This document shows, piece by piece, positions 7,607-15,750 of a stretch of 64,000 nucleotides of DNA. How positions within the stretch are numbered: the stretch's first letter is position 1; every line of letters begins with the position of its first letter. A model generated the notes under the pieces. That model was not told where the DNA came from, ran no database searches, and worked only from the letters and a program-made list of their open reading frames with translations. Where the stretch lies: contig NZ_CP054142.1 in NCBI RefSeq assembly GCF_017893965.1, positions 124,001 to 188,000 on the forward strand, in the 5' to 3' direction. The position numbers and the translations under genes were made by a program. The stretch is from Treponema parvum (GTDB taxonomy: Bacteria > Spirochaetota > Spirochaetia > Treponematales > Treponemataceae).

Positions 7607-9649
7607 TCAATCTCCTTTTGTATTTTGTCCGCCTTGTTTTATGCTGCGCCAACGCGCAAAAGAGTATTCTCCTCGATAATTGGACGAATTATAGGTCGGA
7701 TATTTTTCAGGAATATACTCCTTATCGGTTGTGCTGCAGGGTCTGTCCTGTGTGTAGATATACATCTTTTTATGATCCCAGAGAACGATCTCATCACGCG
7801 CATCTCCGGTAATATTCAACACTTCGCAGCACATTTCCGGATGTCCGTCATCCGGAAAAACGACGACCCTGTCTCCTTCTCCGTCAAGCATTCCGCCGAG
7901 CTTAACATTACCGTTCAGCATAATCAGTTCCGTCCCGTCGCCCTGCCAATTGACCGGTGCGATGATATTTCCGTTTGTAGATGGCTCCATATGCCAAATC
8001 TCGCGGCCTTTCCCATCATACAGATAAATTATTCCTTGATTTTCCCAATAGGTTGTTGTGCATATTTCCAAGCCGGCCCTATCCGGACAGTAGTTGGCGG
8101 CGCTGATGCGCTGTGCGTGCCCGTTGATATGTCTGGTCAGGATATTACCCCTAGTGTCAACGATCATAAATCCTCGCCATCCTGAAACGATAGCGATCTG
8201 ATCCTCGTTCATGTCCGGATCGAACCGTCCAATAATGATCTCGTCGGTATGATCGTCGGGAATCGGCAATTCCCAAAGGAGCTCTCCATCTGCAGAAATC
8301 ATGTTATAGCAGCTGAAGATCTCATCTCTGCCGTCACCGTTAAAGTCGTATGCATACGGAAAATGCCCCGTATTGTTATGACAGAATTTCCAGATCGGTT
8401 CCAACCGATCGTTGTAAACGTATAGTCTAGCATATCGATCCTTTATGAGAATATCGCTTGGCCGATCCTTGCCTGAGACATTGACGATACGGATGGCATC
8501 CACATTCAGGCGGTCAAACGCATGTTTTTTGAATTCTATTCCTTGGATCTCTGAGGGGTCTTCCGTGTTAAACGGTACGTCTATCCATTGAATCGTTTTT
8601 CCCGTTCGCCCGTCAAGGATCATCAGCTTGAAATCGCGAGCTAGGATCACTTCATCGAATCCGTCATTATTTATGTCATAGATCTGCATAGGCAGATCGC
8701 AGGTTGTATCCTGATTGTCTTCCAATTCGGAGGGTTCCCCCCATTGCCAAAGGATCTTTCCGCTTTCAAAGCTCACTGCGGTTAGACAGCTTATATTGCA
8801 ATAGCGTTCTTTGTAAACGCGTTTTTGATGCTGCGCAATAAGGAAGAAGAGTTCATCCGTACCGGCGAGGTGACCGAATCGGATTTGGCGCGATGCACCG
8901 TAATTACCGAGATCAAAGATCTTATGTAGTTTCGGTTGGGCATAGCGGCTTCTTTTTTCGGCAAGAAGTTTAGAATACTTATCCCTGTGCGATAAAAGCT
9001 TCGCATACTGAAAATCCGAACATTCGACGCGAAGTCTACGATACTGCACCGGCATGAATGCGCCGAGTGCAATACAGCCATGGCGATAAGTTTCGTCGTG
9101 AATGAAAATCAGCTCTCTTCCATCCGCAAAGCAGCGAATTTCGTCTCCCGTTACAGAGACACTCAATGTGTGAAATATATCGCATGTATATTCAAAAGGC
9201 GCGGACGCAAGTATCATCCGTTCTGTTTTATCGACTTTTATCAGCTGTATCTCCTGATTGCACAGGAACAGCGCGTAATGATGCAAAGATGTTTGGTATC
9301 TGAACAAAAGGCCGACCTGATCCGTAGTGCAAAGGGCACGGATATCGGCTCTCAAGGTATAGTCTGCCCAATCTTTTTCTCCGGCAACCAACGTTGAGCA
9401 GACTTCGTGCGTCAGAGGGTTTCGGACACGCATCTGCTCCATAGAATGAGTTCCGTCTTCGTGCGTTACGATCCAGCTGGGACCGCGAAAAGCCCAGTTT
9501 GTGATAGGATCGTACCATCGGCCTGAATCGCCGGGTTTTACGCAATAGTGAAATTCACCCATGGCGGAATGTTCTCTGTCAAAAGGCAGCGGTCCTATCG
9601 GAAACGAGGAAAAATCATCCTCAAAAAGAATTACTGTCCGTTTCATCAT
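7607..9649 (-). CDS. Large FG-GAP/VCBS-like protein of the pectin locus, possible rhamnogalacturonan-processing enzyme
   Basis: About 680 residues. The first 210 or so look like a LamG/DUF1080-type beta-sandwich (FEDDFSSFPIGPLP, YTLRADIRAL). From residue 240 on there are beta-propeller repeats with calcium-binding-like loops (YDINNDGFDEVI, YDFNGDGRDEIF, DMNEDQIAI, ITGDARDEIV), as in PL11 rhamnogalacturonan lyases and related proteins. No signal peptide is seen, which is odd for a polymer lyase. It overlaps the frame of the GH105 gene and is co-transcribed with it. AAGGAG precedes the paired ATGs at 9649 and 9646. The enzymatic role is inferred from context and fold only. Confidence 0.65.
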   Translation of the reverse strand: MMKRTVILFEDDFSSFPIGPLPFDREHSAMGEFHYCVKPGDSGRWYDPITNWAFRGPSWIVTHEDGTHSMEQMRVRNPLTHEVCSTLVAGEKDWADYTLRADIRALCTTDQVGLLFRYQTSLHHYALFLCNQEIQLIKVDKTERMILASAPFEYTCDIFHTLSVSVTGDEIRCFADGRELIFIHDETYRHGCIALGAFMPVQYRRLRVECSDFQYAKLLSHRDKYSKLLAEKRSRYAQPKLHKIFDLGNYGASRQIRFGHLAGTDELFFLIAQHQKRVYKERYCNISCLTAVSFESGKILWQWGEPSELEDNQDTTCDLPMQIYDINNDGFDEVILARDFKLMILDGRTGKTIQWIDVPFNTEDPSEIQGIEFKKHAFDRLNVDAIRIVNVSGKDRPSDILIKDRYARLYVYNDRLEPIWKFCHNNTGHFPYAYDFNGDGRDEIFSCYNMISADGELLWELPIPDDHTDEIIIGRFDPDMNEDQIAIVSGWRGFMIVDTRGNILTRHINGHAQRISAANYCPDRAGLEICTTTYWENQGIIYLYDGKGREIWHMEPSTNGNIIAPVNWQGDGTELIMLNGNVKLGGMLDGEGDRVVVFPDDGHPEMCCEVLNITGDARDEIVLWDHKKMYIYTQDRPCSTTDKEYIPEKYPTYNSSNYRGEYSFARWRSIKQGGQNTKGD

Positions 9650-9842
9650 TCCGGCTCCTTTTACATACAACTTTTCGGCATATGTTCGCTTTAAAACTCT
9701 TACAAATAATGGACGTCACAACCGACAGCAGCTTCACAGCGCAAATCTGAAACTCTTCTGTCAGCTGCAGCGTCCGCATCTGGGTTATTTAAACCACAGA
9801 GCAATGAAATTATCCCACAAGAATGACTCTTGTATAGCCGGA

Positions 9843-11144
9843 TTAAAGGCTTGCCAGATATTCAGCTTGATATTCGTCGATCTGCTTTGCCCACTTGGCG
9901 CAACAGTCTTTAGCAGTCATATCCCCAAGAAGAACAGCCTGGAAGTCAGCGGTCATATCGGTGGTAATCATCGTGGAGAAATCGCTCAGCCAATAAGGGT
10001 TGAGGATCTGCATGTAGTTTTTATCCGTTAGATAATCGGCATAAAGCATCATGTTAACATTGTTCTTATACCAGTCCTGTTCAACAATCTGGGTGTTGCA
10101 GGGAACACGGCCCACCTTTTCGCAGAGACCGCCGTCGATCTCGGCACTCAGCATCCAATCGATCAGTTTCACGGCTCCGGTGTAGTCATGTTTAGGATTT
10201 TTGTTTTTAGCTATGCAGTATACGTTCGGCTGCAGACCGGAAGCATAGTAATGGCCGGCAGCATTGGCAAGAACGCGGGCAGAAGCAAAGTTTCCCTCGC
10301 CCAGATTTTTTCGGTGAGTGGATTCGGAAGAAGAATTGTGAACAATATACATAGAAACGCCGGAGCCGAACTCGGCAACGATCTCCGCATAGTTGTTGTT
10401 CACAGAGTCGCTGGAAACCCAGCCCTTTTTGTAGATGTCGGCATAGACATTGAGAGCTTCAACAAACCGGTCATCGCTGAGGATGCATTTGCCTTCTTTG
10501 TTGAACCAGCTGCCATTATAGCCGCAGCCGTCGGTATAGGTGAAAAGCCATGCCAGCAGGCTGTCATACGGGCGAACACCGCGAAGGCTGGCAAAGTAAG
10601 TACCTTTTCCCTTGTTTGCATACTTTTCGCAGAGAGCCAGGAACTCGGACTGTGTTGCCGGAGCGGCTTTAATTCCCATTTCCGCAAACTTGACTGTGTT
10701 GTACCAAGCAACCTCCTGATTGTATGCATACGGCAGACCGTAGATAGTTCCGTTCCCCAGAGAAATAAGGTTAGCCATGAGGTTTTCATCGATGTACTGA
10801 TAGTTATCCATTCGATCAACCAGATCATTCAGCGGGAGCAGGGTATTCTGCGCGGTAAAGGTGGCAATGTTGGAAAAACCAAGGGACACGACGTCCGGCA
10901 TGTTGTCGGTCATAACGGCCATTTGAAATTTTTCTTGGAAATCAGCAAACGCAAAACTGGTGTAAACAAAATTGTAATCATTCTGAGAAGCGTTCAGTTC
11001 GGCAAATTTGCCTTCGAAGTAGGCATCAGTTACCGGATCGGCAGAATGATACCATAAGTTGACAGTTTTCGGCTTTGCCCGGGAGCAAGCGGCCAGCACC
11101 AGCATGAGTGGCAGGGCAAGCAGAACAGAAACAGTCTTTTTCAC
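9843..11144 (-). CDS. ABC transporter sugar-binding lipoprotein (CUT1 family)
   Basis: A 433-residue extracellular solute-binding protein (SBP_bac_1 type). The N-terminus has a basic start, a hydrophobic stretch and the lipobox LAAC with Cys 20, so it is anchored by lipid in the membrane. The mature part begins with the usual VNLWYHSADP strand and contains GLPYAYNQEVAWYN. The start is GTG at 11144, eight bases after TAAGGAGG. It lies directly downstream of its two permeases, and the neighbours suggest rhamnogalacturonan or galacturonide oligosaccharides as ligand. No ATPase gene is present, so a shared MsmX/MalK-type ATPase elsewhere is expected. Confidence 0.9.
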   Translation of the reverse strand: MKKTVSVLLALPLMLVLAACSRAKPKTVNLWYHSADPVTDAYFEGKFAELNASQNDYNFVYTSFAFADFQEKFQMAVMTDNMPDVVSLGFSNIATFTAQNTLLPLNDLVDRMDNYQYIDENLMANLISLGNGTIYGLPYAYNQEVAWYNTVKFAEMGIKAAPATQSEFLALCEKYANKGKGTYFASLRGVRPYDSLLAWLFTYTDGCGYNGSWFNKEGKCILSDDRFVEALNVYADIYKKGWVSSDSVNNNYAEIVAEFGSGVSMYIVHNSSSESTHRKNLGEGNFASARVLANAAGHYYASGLQPNVYCIAKNKNPKHDYTGAVKLIDWMLSAEIDGGLCEKVGRVPCNTQIVEQDWYKNNVNMMLYADYLTDKNYMQILNPYWLSDFSTMITTDMTADFQAVLLGDMTAKDCCAKWAKQIDEYQAEYLASL

Positions 11145-11176
11145 GGTTAAGACCTCCTTAATCTTTATACTCTTCC

Positions 11177-12019
11177 TTATCCTTTGACTGCGCCGGCAGT
11201 TGCGCCTCCCGACAGGTGTTTCTGGATAAAGGCAAAGATCATGATAACTGGTACAAGTGCGACTACACAGCCGGCAGAAAGGCTGCCGTAATCCGTACCG
11301 TATTCTCCTTGGAACATCTTAAGTCCGAGCGGCAGCGTATAGACCGCTTTATCGGTAATGAACGCCGTCGCATAAACATACACATTCCAGGTATTGATGA
11401 ACGCGTACGCACCGGTCGCAATGATGTTGGGTAGCATTGCCGGAAGCAGAATGAGGAAAATCGACCTGAGCAGTGTACAGCCGTCAATCTGCGCCGCTTC
11501 TTCAAGCGATACCGAAATAGAATTGAAATACCCCATCATCATGAACAGACAGAACGGCAGATTTGTGCAGGTGCAGACGATGATCAGAGAAATAAGATTA
11601 TTGATAAGGTTCATGTTGTTCATCATCTGGAATAACGGAATCATCAGTACGACCGCCGGCAGCATCTGTGTAATAAGCAACAGAATATACATGAAAACCT
11701 TACCCTTGAACTTATAACGACTCATTGCATAACCGCCGAGCAACGACATCACTGTAACCAGAAATGTTGTTACCGACGCCACGATTACGCTGTTAACAAA
11801 GAATGTTCCGAAACCGAAGCGAGTAAACAGCCCTTGAAAGTTTGCCAGCGTGGGATTCAGAGGCCAATACAGGATAGGTGTGGCAAAAACCTCAATACTG
11901 CCCTTCAATGAAGTATTGATGATCCAATAGAACGGGAACAGCGTAAAGACTAGAAAAACTGCAAGAGGAATGTTTCGGAAAGCGATATCCGAAAGTTTTT
12001 TCTTCGTAGCGATTGTCAT
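11177..12019 (-). CDS. Carbohydrate ABC transporter permease (MalG type)
   Basis: A 280-residue inner-membrane protein with six hydrophobic segments and the EAA loop (EEAAQIDGCTLLRSIFLILLP, residues about 190) that contacts the ATPase. It belongs to the CUT1 family of oligosaccharide importers. The ATG at 12019 overlaps the end of the upstream permease by four bases, indicating translational coupling. Its partner is the 12016-12948 permease and the ligand-binding lipoprotein is encoded 32 bases downstream. Confidence 0.93.
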   Translation of the reverse strand: MTIATKKKLSDIAFRNIPLAVFLVFTLFPFYWIINTSLKGSIEVFATPILYWPLNPTLANFQGLFTRFGFGTFFVNSVIVASVTTFLVTVMSLLGGYAMSRYKFKGKVFMYILLLITQMLPAVVLMIPLFQMMNNMNLINNLISLIIVCTCTNLPFCLFMMMGYFNSISVSLEEAAQIDGCTLLRSIFLILLPAMLPNIIATGAYAFINTWNVYVYATAFITDKAVYTLPLGLKMFQGEYGTDYGSLSAGCVVALVPVIMIFAFIQKHLSGGATAGAVKG

Positions 12020-12948
12020 CCGTTTACACCGTCCTTTCCGAGCTTACCCAGAGTAATATAGACGAATGCAAGCAACATCATCATCGTTGTCGCGATCACA
12101 GCAAGGGTTGATGCATATCCGTAGTCAAACTCGCCGGAGAACTTGTTCATGATATACAGTGCGAGCGTTGTTGTGCCGCGGTTCGGGCCGCCGTCGGTCA
12201 AGCTTATGATGAGATCTACCGCATTGAAAGTCCAGATTGCCCGGAGCAGCGTCGTAAGAATAATGGTGTCTTTAATCATCGGTATGGTAATTGAAAAAAG
12301 CATACGGATAGGACCCGCGCCGTCTATAGTTACGGACTCGTAGAGATCGTCAGGGATGCTGGAAAGTGCGGATAGATAACTGATTGTAAAGAACGGAATC
12401 CCGCGCCACACATTGGAGAGTATAGCCGCAAACATCGCTTTACCCGGCGTAGAGAACCAGGACATATTTACGGAAATGATATTCAGACGCTTCAGTATGT
12501 CATTGAACACACCGAAGGTCTCACCGAGTATGAGCTTCCAGATGATGCCGACCATAACGCCCGCAACTGCCCACGGGACAAGTGCAAAGGCACGGATAAT
12601 ACCGCGCCCCTTGAATCGCTTGTTAAGCAAATACGCCAGCCAGAAGCCTAATACAGTCTGAAACAGGACACTGACTATAACCCACTTGGAAGTGTTGCTG
12701 AGAGTCTTTATAAACATTTTGTCTTTTGTAAAGATCTTAACGTAATTGGCAAAACCAACGAATGCGCGGGCATTCGGCCTGGTCGCCTTATAATTCTCAA
12801 GACTCATGGAAAAAACGCTGCAAATCGGATACAACATAAAGCAAACAATCATCAGTACTACAGGGAGCAGCAAAAGATACGGCGTAAGTTCTTTACGAAA
12901 CACTCTGGAACTCCGCAACCGGTTTACGTTAATGGTTTTTTCGTTCAT
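12016..12948 (-). CDS. Carbohydrate ABC transporter permease (MalF/UgpA type)
   Basis: About 310 residues with six membrane segments and the EAA-type loop YESVTIDGAGPIRMLFSITIP. This is the first gene of the pectin operon and faces the divergent LysR gene. Two ATGs are possible (12954, 12948); GGGG lies eight bases before 12948 but only two before 12954, so 12948 is preferred. With the downstream permease it forms the heterodimeric channel of a CUT1 importer. Confidence 0.92.
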   Translation of the reverse strand: MNEKTINVNRLRSSRVFRKELTPYLLLLPVVLMIVCFMLYPICSVFSMSLENYKATRPNARAFVGFANYVKIFTKDKMFIKTLSNTSKWVIVSVLFQTVLGFWLAYLLNKRFKGRGIIRAFALVPWAVAGVMVGIIWKLILGETFGVFNDILKRLNIISVNMSWFSTPGKAMFAAILSNVWRGIPFFTISYLSALSSIPDDLYESVTIDGAGPIRMLFSITIPMIKDTIILTTLLRAIWTFNAVDLIISLTDGGPNRGTTTLALYIMNKFSGEFDYGYASTLAVIATTMMMLLAFVYITLGKLGKDGVNG

Positions 12949-13061
12949 CGACATTACCCCTTTGCACGTAATTGTATATTTGTATTTGGCTGATACTTCA
13001 TATTACAAATCGAACAAGCGCCTTTTCTTAATTTATTTTAATTGCTTTTATCAATACCGTC

Positions 13062-13078
13062 TAATACCAATAGTATTA
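13062..13078. promoter_or_regulatory. Palindromic operator candidate for the LysR regulator
   Basis: TAATAC-CAATA-GTATTA is a perfect 6-bp inverted repeat with 5-base spacer in the divergent region. LysR-type regulators usually bind dyads of the ATAC/GTAT kind here. It sits between the two divergent genes and upstream of the LysR -35 box. Confidence 0.5.
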
Positions 13079-13108
13079 TCTCATCATAACTCACATCTTA
13101 TGATATTC

Positions 13109-13138
13109 TTTACATTCTTTTTCTCTCTATGATATGAT
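13109..13138 (+). promoter_or_regulatory. Candidate promoter of the LysR gene
   Basis: TTTACA (13109-13114), an 18-base spacer and TATGAT (13133-13138) lie 14 bases before ATG 13153. Confidence 0.45.
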
Positions 13139-13152
13139 TGAAATATGGATGG

Positions 13153-14118
13153 ATGTACATGCATAAGCGGGATTACGAACAGCTGAACTATCTGATTACT
13201 CTTGCAGAAGAACTGAATATCACCCGTGCGGCAGAGCGGCTTTACATCTCACAACCTGCGCTGACTTCCTATCTGAACCGACTGGAGGCAAGCTTAGGAG
13301 TAAGGCTCTTAGACCGAAGCAAATCTCCTTTGCGCATAACTCCTGCCGGGCAGCAATACATCACGATGATGAAAGATATCGAGTATCAGAAGGATCAGCT
13401 TCTGGAATCGATTCGGCGGCTCGATCAACCTGCAGAGGAAACCCTCCGCATTGCTATCGGCCGTAACCGTGGCGAGCTTATGCTACCTCGTATTCTTCCA
13501 GGTTTGTATCGCCGTTTCCCGGGCATTCACCTTTCCGTTTTTGAAGACCGCGATGAAGTTATGGCGGAAAAAGTTCAGCACAACGCAGTTGACATAGCGA
13601 TCATTGAGTCGTTTCTTTACGTTGGTTCGCTTAGTTATCTTATGCTTGCGGAAGAATCGCACTGCCTTGTAACCGGCGCGCAGAATCCGCATCTTGTAGG
13701 CATGGATATACAAGGGAACGATCCTTTTCACCCCTTGGACGTCCCTTCGGAATTCATCAACAACCAGACTTTTTTCTCCCCTTCTACAAAAAACGGTCTG
13801 AATTTCTATACGCAGCAGCTCTTTTCGCAGCATCGCCTAGCGCCAAAGGACATCGTCTTCATCGCCAACAACAATACCGCCTATCAACTTGCTCTGAAAG
13901 GACTCGGCACCACCTATCAGTCCGTATACTACGCCGACGTCGTCAAAACTGATGAGAAGCCTGTTTTTTTAATGCCTGGCGGTGTTCCATCTATTCTGAA
14001 GATCTTTATAGTTTTTAAAGAATCGCCAATGACAGATGTCAAGCGCTGGTGTATCGATCACACTATGGAGTCCATTCGCAGTTTTTATGCCGAGCCGAGG
14101 ATGTATACATCTTTTTAG
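13153..14118 (+). CDS. LysR family transcriptional regulator of the pectin locus
   Basis: About 321 residues. An N-terminal winged helix-turn-helix (YEQLNYLITLAEELNITRAAERLYISQPALTSYLNRLEASLG region, residues about 5-60) is followed by a periplasmic-binding-protein-like effector domain. It is transcribed divergently from the permease, the standard arrangement for a LysR activator and its target. ATG 13153 or 13159 is likely; an upstream TTG at 13138 overlaps the -10 box. The inducer is probably a pectin-derived metabolite (inference). LysR control of a CUT1 pectin locus is less usual than AraC or LacI control. Confidence 0.9.
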   Translation: MYMHKRDYEQLNYLITLAEELNITRAAERLYISQPALTSYLNRLEASLGVRLLDRSKSPLRITPAGQQYITMMKDIEYQKDQLLESIRRLDQPAEETLRIAIGRNRGELMLPRILPGLYRRFPGIHLSVFEDRDEVMAEKVQHNAVDIAIIESFLYVGSLSYLMLAEESHCLVTGAQNPHLVGMDIQGNDPFHPLDVPSEFINNQTFFSPSTKNGLNFYTQQLFSQHRLAPKDIVFIANNNTAYQLALKGLGTTYQSVYYADVVKTDEKPVFLMPGGVPSILKIFIVFKESPMTDVKRWCIDHTMESIRSFYAEPRMYTSF

Positions 14119-14197
14119 GTTTGCGCCTAAAACACAGCGTGGTTGGCTTTTACTGTCAATCATGTCAGCTTAAACCGTCGCTGCGCGCTCCGGAACA

Positions 14198-14321
14198 CGC
14201 TGCGGCAGGATCGGCGGATTTAAGGCAATAAAAGAAGCGTCCAGAGTAAAACCGGAAAAAATCACAAGCGGTAAACAGCGACAAATCTTTGTTTTTTGGA
14301 GATGATCGGACTTGAACCGAC
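14198..14321. repeat. Direct repeat copy A: duplicated tRNA-Ala 3' end plus flank
   Basis: 124 bases identical except three to 14449-14572. On the minus strand it begins with the last 27 or so bases of the tRNA-Ala gene (T-arm and acceptor 3' side) and continues into about 100 bases of downstream flank. It lacks the 5' part of the tRNA, so it is a remnant, as left when an element integrates at a tRNA 3' end or by local duplication. Confidence 0.85.
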
Positions 14322-14448
14322 CCCTTCGTTCAGGCGCTTTCTGCGCCTTCCTCAGGGCGCCTCCGTACGCTGCCGGCGGCATCCGTGCCGCCTATCCCTC
14401 GCATTGGCTCGGCGCGTACTTCGGTAGTCGGTTCTTTAAATTTAAAGT
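14322..14448. other. GC-rich hairpin insert between the direct repeats
   Basis: About 127 bases with two strong hairpins: AGGCGC/GCGCCT (loop TTTCT, from 14331) and GGCGGCA/TGCCGCC (loop TCCG). Its edges carry an 8-bp inverted repeat (GAACCGAC 14314-14321 and GTCGGTTC 14427-14434) derived from tRNA sequence. No coding potential was seen. It may be a small mobile or REP-like element. Confidence 0.5.
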
Positions 14449-14547
14449 CGCTGCGGCAGGATCGGCGGATTTAAGGCAATAAAAGAAGCGTCCAGAGTAA
14501 AGCCGGAAAAAATCACAAGCGGTAAACAGCGACGGATCTTTGTTTTT

Positions 14548-14572
<25 letters not shown>
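14449..14572. repeat. Direct repeat copy B, containing the 3' end of the intact tRNA
   Basis: Partner of 14198-14321, offset 251 bases, three substitutions. It spans the 3' end of the functional tRNA-Ala and its downstream flank. Confidence 0.85.
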
Positions 14573-14621
<49 letters not shown>

Positions 14622-14630
14622 GTTTGTGTT

Positions 14631-14659
14631 AATATATAAAAAATGTTTCACGTAGTCAA
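14631..14659 (-). promoter_or_regulatory. tRNA-Ala promoter
   Basis: On the minus strand TTGACT (14654-14659), 17 bases, TATATT (14631-14636), then ten bases to the first tRNA base. Confidence 0.7.
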
Positions 14660-14675
14660 GACTCAAAAAACGTGT

Positions 14676-14681
14676 TATATT
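14676..14681 (+). promoter_or_regulatory. -10 box of the 14690 gene (leaderless type)
   Basis: TATATT ends eight bases before the ATG at 14690; no ribosome-binding site is present. Confidence 0.4.
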
Positions 14682-14689
14682 TCAATATC

Positions 14690-15541
14690 ATGTTCCGCAT
14701 AATAACGACGCCGCGTCTTTTTCTGCTTTTTATTCTGTATAGTTTTTTAGGATGGGCTTGCGAAGTTTTTTACGTAGGTATTTTTTTTGAACGGAAATTT
14801 GTGAACAGAGGTTTTTTACACGGGCCTGTCTGTCCGATATACGGATTCGGAGGCCTCATTGTTTTACACGGTCTTGAAAATTGGAAGGGAACATGGTTGG
14901 AACTCTTTTTTGCTTCGGCCTTTTTTTGTTCCGTCCTTGAATATGTAAGCAGCTGGCTTCTTGAAACACTGTTTAAAACAAAGTGGTGGGATTATTCCGA
15001 TAAAAAATTCAACCTTCACGGACGAGTGTGTCTTTTAAATTCAGTTCTGTTCGGATTGATGGGCGTTCTCTGCGCTCACTTTGTGCAGCCGCTGTTTTTA
15101 GCGATTGTATTTTCTTTGTCGGAAAAAGGCGCAAGATGGTGCGCGGCCTTTATAGCCGTCTTACTTTTTGCGGATTTGTCGAACACTCTCCGTCGGCTTG
15201 TCGGATTCAGTGAAACGATGGTAAAACTCAGGGAATTCAAAGAGGAACTTGAAGAAAGATTTTCTTCGGAAAGCTGGTTCAAAAAAGGCGGTCTGAACGA
15301 AATGCTCCTGTCAATAAAAGAGCGTTCAAAGCTGCACCGCGAACAGTTCAGCAAAAGGCTTCTTGAAAAAATCGAAGACGCACGCCGGCGGCAAAAAAAT
15401 GCTGAAACCCTGCTGCGTCATTTCCCCTCTATGACCAGTAAAAACTACGGAGCTTCCATTGCCCTTATAAAGGAAATGCTCCGCGAAGCTGCAGCGAACA
15501 AGGCAAAAAAGCATGACCGGTCGGCTTCCGACGCCCAATAG
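14690..15541 (+). CDS. CmpB-type membrane protein (putative ABC-transporter type IV, PF06541 family)
   Basis: A 283-residue protein with about four to five membrane segments in the first 180 residues. The text FILYSFLGWACEVFYVGIF, NRGFLHGPVCPIYGFGG and LETLFKTKWWDYSDKKFNLHGRVCLLNS is the signature of the PF06541 family of small integral membrane proteins of unproven function. The last 110 residues are charged and helical (coiled-coil-like, cytoplasmic). ATG 14690 is preferred over a TTG at 14672 because it lies eight bases after a -10 box and starts at the conserved hydrophobic segment. Confidence 0.8.
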   Translation: MFRIITTPRLFLLFILYSFLGWACEVFYVGIFFERKFVNRGFLHGPVCPIYGFGGLIVLHGLENWKGTWLELFFASAFFCSVLEYVSSWLLETLFKTKWWDYSDKKFNLHGRVCLLNSVLFGLMGVLCAHFVQPLFLAIVFSLSEKGARWCAAFIAVLLFADLSNTLRRLVGFSETMVKLREFKEELEERFSSESWFKKGGLNEMLLSIKERSKLHREQFSKRLLEKIEDARRRQKNAETLLRHFPSMTSKNYGASIALIKEMLREAAANKAKKHDRSASDAQ

Positions 15542-15686
15542 ATCGCCCGATTATCCGATCAACTAATTGCCTGGCCGCTCGACTGATTTGTCTGCGTACT
15601 TGCTCGACCGATTTTGCCGGGCAACTGCCCTGCAATTGCCCGGCCGGCGAAAGGGATCTCCACAAAAGCCGCATATTATAAGGCAG

Positions 15687-15714
15687 CTGTCCGAAGACTG
15701 AAGTCTTCGGACAG
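15687..15714. terminator. Perfect 12-bp hairpin between convergent genes
   Basis: CTGTCCGAAGAC and GTCTTCGGACAG form a perfect stem around a TGAA tetraloop, between the CmpB gene and the ppdK 3' end. The stem is strong but the T tract is only TTT, so termination efficiency is uncertain. A GC-rich segment with CGGGCAACTGCCCTG repeats precedes it. Confidence 0.6.
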
Positions 15715-15750
15715 TTTCCCTGCAACTGCCCTGTGCCGGATCAGTCGTGC

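Noticed and set aside
9663-9842. ACAAGA/TCTTGT hairpin after the sugar-binding lipoprotein gene as terminator
   Set aside because: The stem is only six A/T-rich pairs and no T run follows.
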